Assembly (NCBI RefSeq): GCF_000282455.1
Contig: NZ_AKJG01000056.1
Coordinates: forward strand, 1 to 41,023
Source: Pseudomonas sp. GM74
GTDB lineage: Bacteria > Pseudomonadota > Gammaproteobacteria > Pseudomonadales > Pseudomonadaceae
Reading direction: 5' to 3'
DNA: 41,023 nt
Shown here one piece after another: positions 17,128-24,653 of this stretch; the stretch's first letter is position 1, and the number at the start of each line of letters is the position of its first letter. Under the pieces are notes generated by a model. That model worked only from the letters and a program-made list of their open reading frames with translations. It was not told the DNA's origin and searched no databases. A program made the translations under genes and the position numbers.

Positions 17128-17913
17128 TCAGCTGCCACCGAACCAGTTGTAGCCCTGGTCTTCCCAGTAGCCGCCGCTGTAGGTGTTGCTGACGAAAATC
17201 GCCTGAATGTGTTTGGGGTTCTTGTAGCCAAGCTTGGTGGGCATGCGCAGCTTCATCGGGAAGCCGTATTCGCGCGGCAGCACCGCGCCGTCATAAGTCA
17301 GCGCCAGCAGGGTTTGCGCATGCAGTGCGGTGGCCATGTCGATGCTGGTGTAGTAGTCATCGACGCATTTGAAGCCGACGTATTTGGCATCGGTGTCGGC
17401 GCCGATGCGTTTGAGGAAATCGCTGAACCGCACGCCGCCCCAACGGCCGATGGCGCTCCAGCCTTCGACGCAAATGTGCCGGGTGATCTGCTCGGTCTGG
17501 GCCATGGCGCGCAGCTCTTCGAGGCGCCAGCTGTGCTTGTCGGCGACCAGGCCGGTGATTTCCAGGCGATAGCCCTCCTCCTCCACCGTCGGCGCTTCGT
17601 CGATGCCATAGAAGGCATTGAAGGGAAACGGCCGGGTGATCATCGATTCGGGATAGGTCGGTGCCATCGCGTTGGGGTTGAACAGCCAGCCCTGCACCCG
17701 ATCGTTGAAGCGCGACATGGACGACAGCGCGGTCTCGACGCTTTCGTTGTCGGTGATGTTGCAACCGGACAACATCGCCACGCCGCCAAGGGTCAGGCCG
17801 CGCAACAGGAAGGAGCGGCGCGAGCGGTCTTCGATCTGCGGGGCGAGGATCTTGCGGGCCTCGGTGAGGATCGACGCCTCGTCCAGCCCGGGTACCTGAA
17901 TGCGCTTTTTCAT
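17128..17913 (-). CDS. Tat-exported molybdopterin-dependent oxidoreductase, sulfite oxidase family
   Basis: 261 residues. The Tat signal SRRSFLLR (31-38) runs into a hydrophobic segment ending LSGC, where Cys51 forms a lipobox-like site, so the product may be a Tat lipoprotein. The molybdopterin domain follows, with the molybdenum-binding Cys148 in HICVEGWSAIGRW, then YVGFKCVDDYYTSIDMATAL and LPREYGFPMKLRMPTKLGYKNPKHI. Such enzymes oxidize sulfite or reduce sulfoxides in the periplasm, taking or giving electrons through a membrane cytochrome. Here that is the cytochrome b encoded just upstream, with a 4-base ATGA overlap. The substrate is not evident. Confidence 0.9.
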   Translation of the reverse strand: MKKRIQVPGLDEASILTEARKILAPQIEDRSRRSFLLRGLTLGGVAMLSGCNITDNESVETALSSMSRFNDRVQGWLFNPNAMAPTYPESMITRPFPFNAFYGIDEAPTVEEEGYRLEITGLVADKHSWRLEELRAMAQTEQITRHICVEGWSAIGRWGGVRFSDFLKRIGADTDAKYVGFKCVDDYYTSIDMATALHAQTLLALTYDGAVLPREYGFPMKLRMPTKLGYKNPKHIQAIFVSNTYSGGYWEDQGYNWFGGS

Positions 17914-18527
17914 ACCTGCTCCTTGCGGCCGACGATCATGGCCAACAGCGTTTTTGGAACCAGTGCGACCATCACCAGATGCACCGCCACGAAGGCCACC
18001 AGCAATGCCATGGCGAAGAAGTGCACGCGGCGTGCGCCCTCATAGCCGAACAACAATTCACGCAACAGCGGGAACTGCACCGACTTCCACAACACCAGCC
18101 CGGAGAGTACCAGCAGGAGGATGTCGACCATCACGAACAGGTATGCAAAACGCTGCACCTGGTTGTAATGACTGAGGTCGGCGTGCCCGAGTTTTCCGCG
18201 CAAGGCGGCCCACAGGTCATGCAGCACGCCTTTGGGCGACACCGGGAAGAAACGCCGCTTCAGGCGCCCGCTGAACAGGTTGAAGGCCAGGTAGATCAGG
18301 CCGTTGATCGCCAGGAACCACATCGCCGCGAAATGCCATTGCAGCGCGCCGCCCAGCCAGCCGCCGAGGGTGATCGACTTGGGAAAACTGAACTCATAGA
18401 TCGGCGAGGCGTTGTAGATGCGCCAGCCGCTGGTGACCATCACCAGCACCGCCAGGGCGTTGAGCCAATGGGTCAGGCGTAGCCAGCGTGGATGACTGGG
18501 CTTGGGTGAAGCAGTGCTCTGCGACAT
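17910..18527 (-). CDS. Cytochrome b561-type membrane subunit
   Basis: 205 residues with four membrane helices. Probable haem-ligand His residues sit in RLTHWLNALAVL, ALQWHFAAMWFL and VHFFAMALLVAFVAVHLVMV, as in Ni-Fe-hydrogenase/b561-type cytochromes b. It would pass electrons between the quinone pool and the periplasmic molybdoenzyme encoded next. The frame stays open to 19814, but that extension lies opposite the methyltransferase gene; the ATG at 18527 gives the natural N-terminus MSQSTASPKPSHPRWLRLTHW. First gene of the operon. Confidence 0.88.
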   Translation of the reverse strand: MSQSTASPKPSHPRWLRLTHWLNALAVLVMVTSGWRIYNASPIYEFSFPKSITLGGWLGGALQWHFAAMWFLAINGLIYLAFNLFSGRLKRRFFPVSPKGVLHDLWAALRGKLGHADLSHYNQVQRFAYLFVMVDILLLVLSGLVLWKSVQFPLLRELLFGYEGARRVHFFAMALLVAFVAVHLVMVALVPKTLLAMIVGRKEQV

Positions 18528-18636
18528 GTCCGGCTCCCGTTTGTTGTTGTTCGTTGGAGCCGAGTATGGGAGCCGGAAGATCGCCAAATCCTCACGTAAA
18601 GTTAAATTAAACGTGATAACTCGCACTCGATAACCG

Positions 18637-18662
18637 GTGGGAGCGGGCTTGCCCGCTCCCAC
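18637..18662. repeat. Collapsed REP palindrome
   Basis: GTGGGAGCGGG-CTTG-CCCGCTCCCAC: a perfect 11-bp stem with a 4-base loop, apparently a REP pair shrunk to one hairpin. It lies in the divergent gap between the cytochrome b and methyltransferase genes. Confidence 0.8.
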
Positions 18663-18719
18663 AGGATTTGCGCAATTATGGTTAAATGCCGCCCCTTTCC
18701 ATGCCACCGACCCGACCCG

Positions 18720-19655
18720 ATGAACCCTGAAGCCCTCGCCACCCTCAACCAGCACCTGCTGACCGCCCTGGCAACCGCCCCCGCCGAAACCCGCCGCCTG
18801 TTCCACGGCCGTGGACGCTGCTGGCCTGGGCTGGAGCAAGTGACCGTGGACTGGCTGCAGGGCGTAGTGCTGGTGGCGCTGTTCAAGGAGCCGGAAGCGG
18901 CGCAACTGGAAGACCTGAAGCAGTTGCTGATGGCGATCACCCGGTCTGAGCAGTGGGCAAAATCCGGTGCCCACACGCTGCTGCTGCAACATCGCTACCT
19001 GCTGCAAAGCACCACCGAGTGGCTGCTGGGGGACGTCATCGAAGAAATGACCATCACCGAAGGCGGGTTGAAGTACCGGGTGGACCTGGGTCGCAAACAG
19101 AACACCGGCCTGTTCCTCGACATGCGCTACGGTCGCGATTGGGTCCGCGCCAATGCCGAGGGCAAGCGGGTGCTGAACCTGTTCGCCTATACCTGCGGTT
19201 TCTCGGTGGCGGCCATCGAAGGCGGCGCGAGCCACGTGGTCAACCTCGACATGTCGAGCCCCGCCTTGAACCGTGGTCGAGACAACCACCGGCTCAACGG
19301 CCACGACATGAGCAAGGTCAGTTTCCTCGGCCACGATCTGTTCAAATCCTGGGGCAAGGTGATCGGCAAGGGACCGTACGACCTGGTGATCATCGACCCG
19401 CCATCGTTCCAGAAAGGCAGCTTTCTGCTGACCAAGGACTACCAGCGCGTGCTGCGCCGGTTGCCGGAGTTGCTCAGCCCCCAAGGTACCGTGCTGGCAT
19501 GCATGAACGACCCGGCGTTTGGTGCTGATTTCCTGATCGATGGCGTGACTCGCGAAGCACCGAGCCTGCGGTTCGAGCAGCGGCTGGAGAACCCGCCGGA
19601 GTTTCCGGATGCCGATGTCGAGTGTGGGTTGAAGGCGTTGGTGTTTCGGCAGTAA
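18720..19655 (+). CDS. Class I SAM-dependent methyltransferase, RlmI/RlmK-like
   Basis: 311 residues. SAM-binding motif I is VLNLFAYTCGFSVAA, an acidic strand end follows in VVNLDMSSPALNRGRDN, and the catalytic motif is VIIDPPSFQKGSF, as in rRNA m5C/m2G methyltransferases of the RlmI/RlmK group. LDMRYGRDWVR and KQNTGLFLD before motif I are also typical. It lacks the N-terminal PUA domain of full-length RlmI. The ATG at 18720 is preferred over an upstream frame start at 18678. The RNA target is not identified. Confidence 0.85.
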   Translation: MNPEALATLNQHLLTALATAPAETRRLFHGRGRCWPGLEQVTVDWLQGVVLVALFKEPEAAQLEDLKQLLMAITRSEQWAKSGAHTLLLQHRYLLQSTTEWLLGDVIEEMTITEGGLKYRVDLGRKQNTGLFLDMRYGRDWVRANAEGKRVLNLFAYTCGFSVAAIEGGASHVVNLDMSSPALNRGRDNHRLNGHDMSKVSFLGHDLFKSWGKVIGKGPYDLVIIDPPSFQKGSFLLTKDYQRVLRRLPELLSPQGTVLACMNDPAFGADFLIDGVTREAPSLRFEQRLENPPEFPDADVECGLKALVFRQ

Positions 19656-19670
19656 CACCGAGTCGTGCCC

Positions 19671-19745
19671 TTCGCGAGCAAGCCCGCTCCCACATAGGCG
19701 TTGTGACGAGCCGAGATCCAGTGTGGGAGCGGGCTTGCTCGCGAA
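19671..19745. repeat. REP pair, reversed orientation
   Basis: Complementary unit first (19671-19694), direct unit at 19722-19745, between the convergent methyltransferase and LuxR genes. Confidence 0.85.
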
Positions 19746-19776
19746 GGGGCCAATGCATTCACCAAACCACCAAGGT

Positions 19777-20550
19777 TCAACGCGGCTGCAACACCAACGC
19801 AAACAACTCGCCATGCCCGTTCACATTGAGCTTGTGATAGAGGTTGCGCCGGTGCACTTTCACCGTCTCCGGGGATATGCCCATTTGCTGGGCGATAGCC
19901 TTGCTGGAGAAGCCCTGGAGAATCAGGCGCGCGGTTTCGATTTCCCGCAGGGTCAGGCGTGCGTCGAAGCGATCGAGCAAGGTCGCCAGATCGCCCGCCG
20001 GTGGTTCGGCGACCGACCCCTCCAGCGGCAGTAAATCCAGATGTCGGCGCATCGCCGCCAGCACCCAGTCTCGCACGCACAGCAGGCGGCCCTGCTCCTC
20101 GAGGCTGAAGCGTGTCGCACGCCCCAGGGACAGGCCGAGCACGGCGCCATCGACATTGACCATGAACTGCAACTCGTCCCCACCGACCACGGTGCTGAAG
20201 TAACTCAGGTAGTACTCGCTGTGCTGGAACTGGTCGGGGGCCACCGATTCGAGGCTGTGCAAGCCGTCGGCGATGCCCGCGCAGGCGGCCTGGTAGAACG
20301 GGTCGAGCAGGTACATGCCGGCGCGGTAGTCCGCCAGTTCTTCATGGTCGTCGATGCGGCCCGTGGCATCGAAGTCAATCAGCAGCCGCGGCACATGACC
20401 CGGGCGCATCAGCGCCACCAGCGCGTTATCCAGCGGCACCAGCAAGCGCAGGGTATCGACCAGAGCACGCCAGAAACCGTCCTGCCCCACCGCCGTGAAG
20501 ACCCGCGCCAGCCCCTGATGCACCGGCAACTCTTTCAACAACGCGTCCAC
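19777..20550 (-). CDS. LuxR-family transcriptional regulator
   Basis: 257 residues starting at a GTG with AAGGGG upstream. The C-terminal LuxR HTH is clear from about residue 200: LTLREIETARLILQGFSSKAIAQQMGISPETVKVHRRNLYHKL. The N-terminal 190 residues show no receiver Asp pattern and no obvious autoinducer-domain signature, so the signal is unknown. The gene is divergent from the PotF-like binding protein at 20661 across 110 bases and probably controls it together with the peptidase gene. Confidence 0.9.
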   Translation of the reverse strand: MDALLKELPVHQGLARVFTAVGQDGFWRALVDTLRLLVPLDNALVALMRPGHVPRLLIDFDATGRIDDHEELADYRAGMYLLDPFYQAACAGIADGLHSLESVAPDQFQHSEYYLSYFSTVVGGDELQFMVNVDGAVLGLSLGRATRFSLEEQGRLLCVRDWVLAAMRRHLDLLPLEGSVAEPPAGDLATLLDRFDARLTLREIETARLILQGFSSKAIAQQMGISPETVKVHRRNLYHKLNVNGHGELFALVLQPR

Positions 20551-20660
20551 GCACTACCCCTTTTGAGTAACCCATGATGGGAATGGGTGAAAGCCACCCC
20601 GGTCGATACGCTGCAAACTCCTGATTACCACCGGCCGCAACAGGCCAGGAGTGCCGCATC

Positions 20661-21764
20661 ATGAGTCGTCACCGCTTGTATTTCAATCTGGGGTTTGGCG
20701 CCTGTCTGGCGGTTTCACTGCCAGCGTTTGCGGTCGAAGCCCCGACGGTGCACGTGTACAACTGGTACGACTACATCGGCCCGACTACCTTGCAGGACTT
20801 CAAGCGTGACACCGGGATTGTGCCGGTCTACGACACCTTCGACAGCGCCGAAGTGCTGGAAGGCAAGTTGCTCACCAGCCGCAGCGGCTACGACGTGGTG
20901 GTGGCCAGCAACTTCAGTCTGCCCACGCTGATCAAGGCCGGTGCCCTCGCCCCCCTGCCCCGTGCGCAGATGCCGGACTTCAAGAACATGGACACCGATC
21001 TGCTGGCGAAACTGGCCAACAACGATCCGGGCAACCAGTACGCCGTGCCCTACCTGTGGGGCACCAACGGCATCGGCTACAACGTCGACAAAGTGCGCGC
21101 CGTGCTGGGCGACAAGGCGCCGGTGGATTCCTGGGACCTGGTGTTCAAGGAAGAGAACCTGGCCAAACTCGGCGAATGCGGCGTGGCCATGCTCGACTCG
21201 CCGGCGGAGATGCTGCCGGTGGCGCTGCACTACCTCGGCCTGCCGCCCAACAGCACCAACCCCGAGGACTACAAGAAGGCCGAAGCGCTGCTGCTGAAAC
21301 TGCGCCCGCACATCGCCTACTTCAACTCGTCGAAGTTCATCAGCGACCTGTCCAACGGCAACATTTGCGTGGCGGTGGGCTGGTCCGGCGCGATGCTCGA
21401 AGCCAGGAACACCGCCGAGCAGGCCGGCAACGGCGTGAAGATCGCCTACAGCTTGCCCAAGGAAGGCGCGCCGGTGTGGTTCGACACCCTGGTGCTGCTC
21501 AAGGACGCCCCACACCCGGAACAAGGCATGGCCTTCATCGACTACCTGATGCGCCCTGACGTCATCGCCCCCGTCAGCGACCACCTCAACTACCCCAACG
21601 GCAACCGCAGCGCCACCACGCTGGTGGCCGAAGCGACCCGCAACAACCCGGCGGTTTATCCGCCTGCCGAAGCGATGGCCACCTTGTTCACCCTCCAGCC
21701 ACTGCCGCCAGCTACCGAGCGCGTGCGCACGCGGATCTGGAGCAAGGTCAAAAACGGTCAATGA
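20661..21764 (+). CDS. PotF/PotD-like periplasmic substrate-binding protein
   Basis: 367 residues. The signal peptide ends at PAFAVEA (about residue 25). VHVYNWYDYIGPTTLQDFKRDTGI and YDTFDSAEVLEGKLLTSRSGYDVVVASNF are the polyamine-binding protein signature, continued by VPYLWGTNGIGYNVDKV. Such proteins bind putrescine, spermidine or related amines in the periplasm. No ATPase or permease genes are nearby, so it must use a transporter encoded elsewhere or act as a sensor. AGGAG precedes the ATG. Its neighbours suggest amine- or peptide-derived substrates. Confidence 0.92.
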   Translation: MSRHRLYFNLGFGACLAVSLPAFAVEAPTVHVYNWYDYIGPTTLQDFKRDTGIVPVYDTFDSAEVLEGKLLTSRSGYDVVVASNFSLPTLIKAGALAPLPRAQMPDFKNMDTDLLAKLANNDPGNQYAVPYLWGTNGIGYNVDKVRAVLGDKAPVDSWDLVFKEENLAKLGECGVAMLDSPAEMLPVALHYLGLPPNSTNPEDYKKAEALLLKLRPHIAYFNSSKFISDLSNGNICVAVGWSGAMLEARNTAEQAGNGVKIAYSLPKEGAPVWFDTLVLLKDAPHPEQGMAFIDYLMRPDVIAPVSDHLNYPNGNRSATTLVAEATRNNPAVYPPAEAMATLFTLQPLPPATERVRTRIWSKVKNGQ

Positions 21765-21783
21765 CGAGGACACCACAAAACCC

Positions 21784-21888
21784 TGTGGGAGCGGCGGTGC
21801 GGCGATCCGACTTGCTCGCGAAGGCGGTGGCTCAGCCAACGTTGATAGCGACTGACACTACGCCTTCGCGAGCAAGCCCGCTCCCACA
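21784..21888. repeat. REPIN with an enlarged left arm
   Basis: Inverted REP pair whose left unit reads GAGCGGCGGTGCGGCGATCCGACTTGCTCG, longer than the usual core. It lies between the binding-protein and peptidase genes and could separate their transcripts. Confidence 0.85.
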
Positions 21889-21947
21889 GTGTCCGTGGTG
21901 CCCAACAAATATTCTTTTTCTGCCACGAATCAAAGATGAGAAAACCC

Positions 21948-23069
21948 ATGAAACCACGCGCCCGCGACCTCAACATCCAGTTCGGCCAACTGCAACCCGG
22001 CCCGCTCAACGCCATCACCGACGTTCCCGGCGTACGGGTCGGCCACAGCGATGTACGAGGCCGCACTGCCAATGGCCGCGACATCCTCACCGGCGTCACC
22101 GTCATCGAACCCCGCACCGGCTCCACCAGCCAGCAACCCTGCTTTGCCGGTGTGCATGTGCTCAACGGCAACGGCGATGCCACGGGGCTGGAGTGGATTC
22201 GCGAGGCCGGCTTGCTGACCAGCCCCATCGCTTTTACCAACACCCACAGCCTGGGCGTGGTGCGCGATGCGCTGATCGTGCTCGACCGCGAGCAGCAACC
22301 GGATGACGGGCGCCTCTACTGGAACATGCCAGTGGTGCTGGAAACCTTCGACGGCCTGCTCAACGACATCAACGGTTTTCATGTCAAGCCTGAGCACGTG
22401 GCCCAGGCCGTTCGTTCGGCGGTGGGCGGCCCGGTGGCCGAAGGCAATGTCGGCGGTGGCAGCGGCATGATCTGCCATGAATTCAAGGGCGGCATCGGCA
22501 CTGCGTCACGCCGTTTGAACAGCGCCCAGGGCGGCTGGACGGTGGGGGCGATTGTCCAGGCCAACCACGGTATTCGCAATGAATTGCGCGTCGATGGCTA
22601 CCCGGTCGGGCGCTACATGGAACAGGTCGATTCGCCGTTCCTCAAGGCCTCGCTGCCCCATCCGGGCATGGGTTCGATCGTGGTCTGCCTGGCCACCGAT
22701 GCGCCGTTGCTGCCGCACCAGTGCACCCGCCTGGCCCAGCGTGCCAGCCTCGGCCTGGCCCGTACCGGCGGCGGCAATGAAGACCACAGCGGCGACATCT
22801 TCATCGCCTTTTCCACCGGTAACGATCACGTGCCACCGGCTGCCTACGAGAGCAAGAAAGCGCCGACCACCCACAACCTGAGCATGGTCAACAACGACCA
22901 CATCAGCGAGCTGTTCCTGGCCGCCACCGAGGCCGTGGAAGAAGCCATCATCAATGCCCTGCTCGCCGCCGAAACGGCCGAAGGCAACGGGCATGGGGTG
23001 CAGGGGCTGGATGTCGAGACACTGCTCAAGGCGTTGCGCAGGGCCGGCTGGCCGGGCGAGCAGATCTAG
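21948..23069 (+). CDS. P1-family (DmpA/BapA-type) self-processing aminopeptidase
   Basis: About 373 residues. ITDVPGVRVGHSDV at the start, EGNVGGGSGMICHEFKGGIGTASR in the middle and GMGSIVVCLATDAPLLPHQ are hallmarks of the DmpA/L-aminopeptidase-D-esterase family. The precursor cuts itself between Gly242 and Ser243, and the new N-terminal Ser is the nucleophile. Members release N-terminal amino acids, D-residues or beta-amino acids from small peptides and amides. No signal peptide, so cytoplasmic. The ATG at 21948 is chosen; 21936 is in frame and possible. It follows the PotF-like gene on the same strand, separated by a REPIN. Confidence 0.92.
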   Translation: MKPRARDLNIQFGQLQPGPLNAITDVPGVRVGHSDVRGRTANGRDILTGVTVIEPRTGSTSQQPCFAGVHVLNGNGDATGLEWIREAGLLTSPIAFTNTHSLGVVRDALIVLDREQQPDDGRLYWNMPVVLETFDGLLNDINGFHVKPEHVAQAVRSAVGGPVAEGNVGGGSGMICHEFKGGIGTASRRLNSAQGGWTVGAIVQANHGIRNELRVDGYPVGRYMEQVDSPFLKASLPHPGMGSIVVCLATDAPLLPHQCTRLAQRASLGLARTGGGNEDHSGDIFIAFSTGNDHVPPAAYESKKAPTTHNLSMVNNDHISELFLAATEAVEEAIINALLAAETAEGNGHGVQGLDVETLLKALRRAGWPGEQI

Positions 23070-23078
23070 TGGTGCCGG

Positions 23079-23101
23079 GGCGGTATGTGGCTCATACCGC
23101 C
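23079..23101. terminator. Candidate bidirectional hairpin between convergent genes
   Basis: GGCGGTATG pairs perfectly with CATACCGCC around a 5-base loop. It overlaps the last codons of the minus-strand quinone reductase and follows the peptidase stop by nine bases. No strong T-run, so termination is a guess from position. Confidence 0.35.
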
Positions 23102-23700
23102 TCGACTTCTTGTTGCTTATACAGGCCACGACCCAAGGTGTGTGCGGCCTGCAGGTGCATAGCCGGATCCTGAATTTCCGACTCCAGCAGCAGTTGCGAC
23201 GTCACGACCTGCGCACCGCAGTAATCGAAAATGCCATGGTCAATCTGAGTCTTCATGGCGGTTGCATATCCGTGTCGGGCATAGGTGGCCGCGTCGGCTC
23301 CACCGACTCCGATCAGGTGTACTCGCAGACGATCCAGCTTTTTCACCAGCTTGGCATCCGTCCCGAAATCGAAAGCCCAGCCATTGGCGAACACTCGGTC
23401 GATCCAGCCCTTGAGCAGCGCCGGCATCGACCACCAGAACACCGGGTAGACCAATATCAGCGCATCGGCTCGATCTATCCGCGCCTGCTCGGCGATCACA
23501 TCGGCCGGTGGTGATGCCTCCCGGTGATGCACCGCCCAATCCGCCGGCCCGAACCTGGGGTCGAAACCTTCGGTCCAGAGATCGGCGATTTCCACCGTGT
23601 TATCGGAATCGGCCAGGGCCAGGCCGTCAGCAATCCGCGTAACCACGCCACGGGTAAGCGAAAGAGGATCGTGATGAGCGACAACGATAAGTGTGTGCAT
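23092..23700 (-). CDS. NAD(P)H quinone oxidoreductase, flavodoxin-like fold
   Basis: 202 residues. Starts MHTLIVVAHHDPLSLTRGV; YPVFWWSMPALLKGWIDRVFANGWAFDFG is the flavin/substrate-pocket signature of the NQO1/MdaB/KefF family. VHLIGVGGADAATYARHGY follows. These soluble FMN/FAD enzymes reduce quinones by two electrons and limit redox-cycling stress. AGGAG precedes the ATG at 23700. It is divergent from the TetR gene at 23786, which probably represses it through the palindromes between them. Confidence 0.88.
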   Translation of the reverse strand: MHTLIVVAHHDPLSLTRGVVTRIADGLALADSDNTVEIADLWTEGFDPRFGPADWAVHHREASPPADVIAEQARIDRADALILVYPVFWWSMPALLKGWIDRVFANGWAFDFGTDAKLVKKLDRLRVHLIGVGGADAATYARHGYATAMKTQIDHGIFDYCGAQVVTSQLLLESEIQDPAMHLQAAHTLGRGLYKQQEVEAV

Positions 23701-23747
23701 GCTGGAACTCCTGATTGAGAGCACAGGGCGGACCTTATATACTCTTG

Positions 23748-23770
23748 GTAAGTTACGAACAGTAAGTTAC
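23748..23770. promoter_or_regulatory. Two palindromic sites, candidate TetR operators
   Basis: The palindrome GTAAGTTAC occurs at 23748-23756 and again at 23762-23770, centres 14 bases apart. They lie in the 85-base gap between the divergent quinone reductase and TetR genes. Short palindromes there fit autoregulation and repression of the reductase by the TetR protein. Confidence 0.6.
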
Positions 23771-23785
23771 TTTTGGTACATAGGC

Positions 23786-24412
23786 ATGTCAACCATCGAA
23801 ACAAAAGAGCAGCCACGTCGCCGGATGTCGCGGGAAGATCGACTGCGCCAGTTGCTGGACGTCGCCTGGCAACTGGTGCGCAAAGAAGGCACGCAAGCCC
23901 TGACTCTGGGCCGTCTCGCCGAGTTGGCCGGGATCACCAAACCGGTGGTTTATGATCACTTCACCACTCGATCCGGATTGCTGGCCGCGCTCTACCAGGA
24001 TTTCGACACGCGCCAGACTACGTTGATGGATGCCGCGCTGGAGCATTGCGATCCGACCCTGGCCAGCACCGCACGCGTGATTGCCACATCCTACGTCGCT
24101 TGCGTGCTGCTGCAGGGCAAAGAGATACCAGGCGTGATCGCCGCTCTGGCGGGTTCGCCGGAACTGGAAAAGATCAAGCGCGAGTACGAAGCGATCTTCC
24201 TCGAAAAGTGCCGCAACGTCCTCTCCCCGTTCGCTGAGACGGGAAACATCACGCCAGCCGGATTACGCGCGATGCTCGGCGCCGCCGAAGCCTTGTCCCA
24301 CGCTGCTGCGAATGACGAGATCAGCGCAGAGCAAGCACAGGACGAACTGTTTGAAATCATCGTGGCGATGGTCGAAAGAAGCACACGTAGCAGTACGACT
24401 AGCGGTACTTGA
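23786..24412 (+). CDS. TetR-family regulator
   Basis: 208 residues. The HTH spans about residues 14-60: RLRQLLDVAWQLVRKEGTQALTLGRLAELAGITKPVVYDHFTTRSGLLAALY. The all-helical C-terminal ligand domain is not assignable to a ligand. The start MSTIETKEQPRRR at 23786 lies just past the two palindromes; a longer frame would run through them. Probably controls the divergent quinone reductase and itself. Confidence 0.9.
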   Translation: MSTIETKEQPRRRMSREDRLRQLLDVAWQLVRKEGTQALTLGRLAELAGITKPVVYDHFTTRSGLLAALYQDFDTRQTTLMDAALEHCDPTLASTARVIATSYVACVLLQGKEIPGVIAALAGSPELEKIKREYEAIFLEKCRNVLSPFAETGNITPAGLRAMLGAAEALSHAAANDEISAEQAQDELFEIIVAMVERSTRSSTTSGT

Positions 24413-24437
24413 GTGAAACACTCGGTCTTTCTAGGAT
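24409..24437 (+). promoter_or_regulatory. Candidate sigma-70 promoter for a small RNA
   Basis: TTGAGT (24409-24414) and TAGGAT (24432-24437) are 17 bases apart, each matching four of six consensus bases. Predicted transcription start is near 24444, at the foot of a strong hairpin. The -35 overlaps the TetR stop codon. Confidence 0.35.
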
Positions 24438-24443
24438 GGAGTT

Positions 24444-24585
24444 ACGCAGCCGCTTGGTTGCTCAACAAGCCGCTGCGTAGGTGGTGAGTGAACTGAACCC
24501 CTATCAAGCTCACCGCTTGTTTCACGCGCATCTTGAGCCTCACGGCTCCACTTCCTCCCCATCAAGAGCTTTGAGGCTCTTTTTT
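24444..24585 (+). ncRNA. Candidate structured small RNA
   Basis: No credible ORF here. Three hairpins stand in series. A 14-bp stem with one mismatch lies at 24443-24479 (TACGCAGC... with ...GCTGCGTA). A short GAGCC/GGCTC stem lies at 24535-24548, and an intrinsic terminator at 24564-24585. Between the last two is a C-rich single strand, CTTCCTCCCC. With the promoter candidate at 24409 this predicts an RNA of about 140 nt. The hairpins could instead be the TetR mRNA 3' end. No known RNA family recognised. Confidence 0.4.
24564..24585 (+). terminator. Intrinsic terminator
   Basis: AAGAGC, six bases, GCTCTT, then further Ts. Serves the TetR gene or the small-RNA candidate. Confidence 0.75.
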
Positions 24586-24611
24586 AACCTCCGAAAACCA
24601 ACACTATTCAT

Positions 24612-24640
24612 TGTGGGAGCGGCGGTGCGGCGGTCCCACA
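24612..24640. repeat. Single variant REP palindrome
   Basis: TGTGGGAGC... to ...GTCCCACA with GCGGTGCGGCG between. This is the same variant core as in the enlarged arm at 21784. Confidence 0.75.
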
Positions 24641-24653
24641 GGGGGGATTTTCA

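Noticed and set aside
16794..17152. Plus-strand ORFs across the MXKDX gene with repeated HGVLGHR or FFIASLDIAS units
   Set aside because: They are the reverse reading of the 15-base coding repeats; the minus-strand frame has a signal peptide and ribosome site.
18637..18662. Strong hairpin as an intrinsic terminator
   Set aside because: No T-run on either strand, and it lies between divergent genes. It is better explained as a reduced REP.
17910..19814. A 634-codon open frame suggesting a large fusion with cytochrome b
   Set aside because: Only the last 205 residues are protein-like. The rest lies opposite the methyltransferase gene, has the composition of antisense GC-rich DNA, and crosses REP palindromes.
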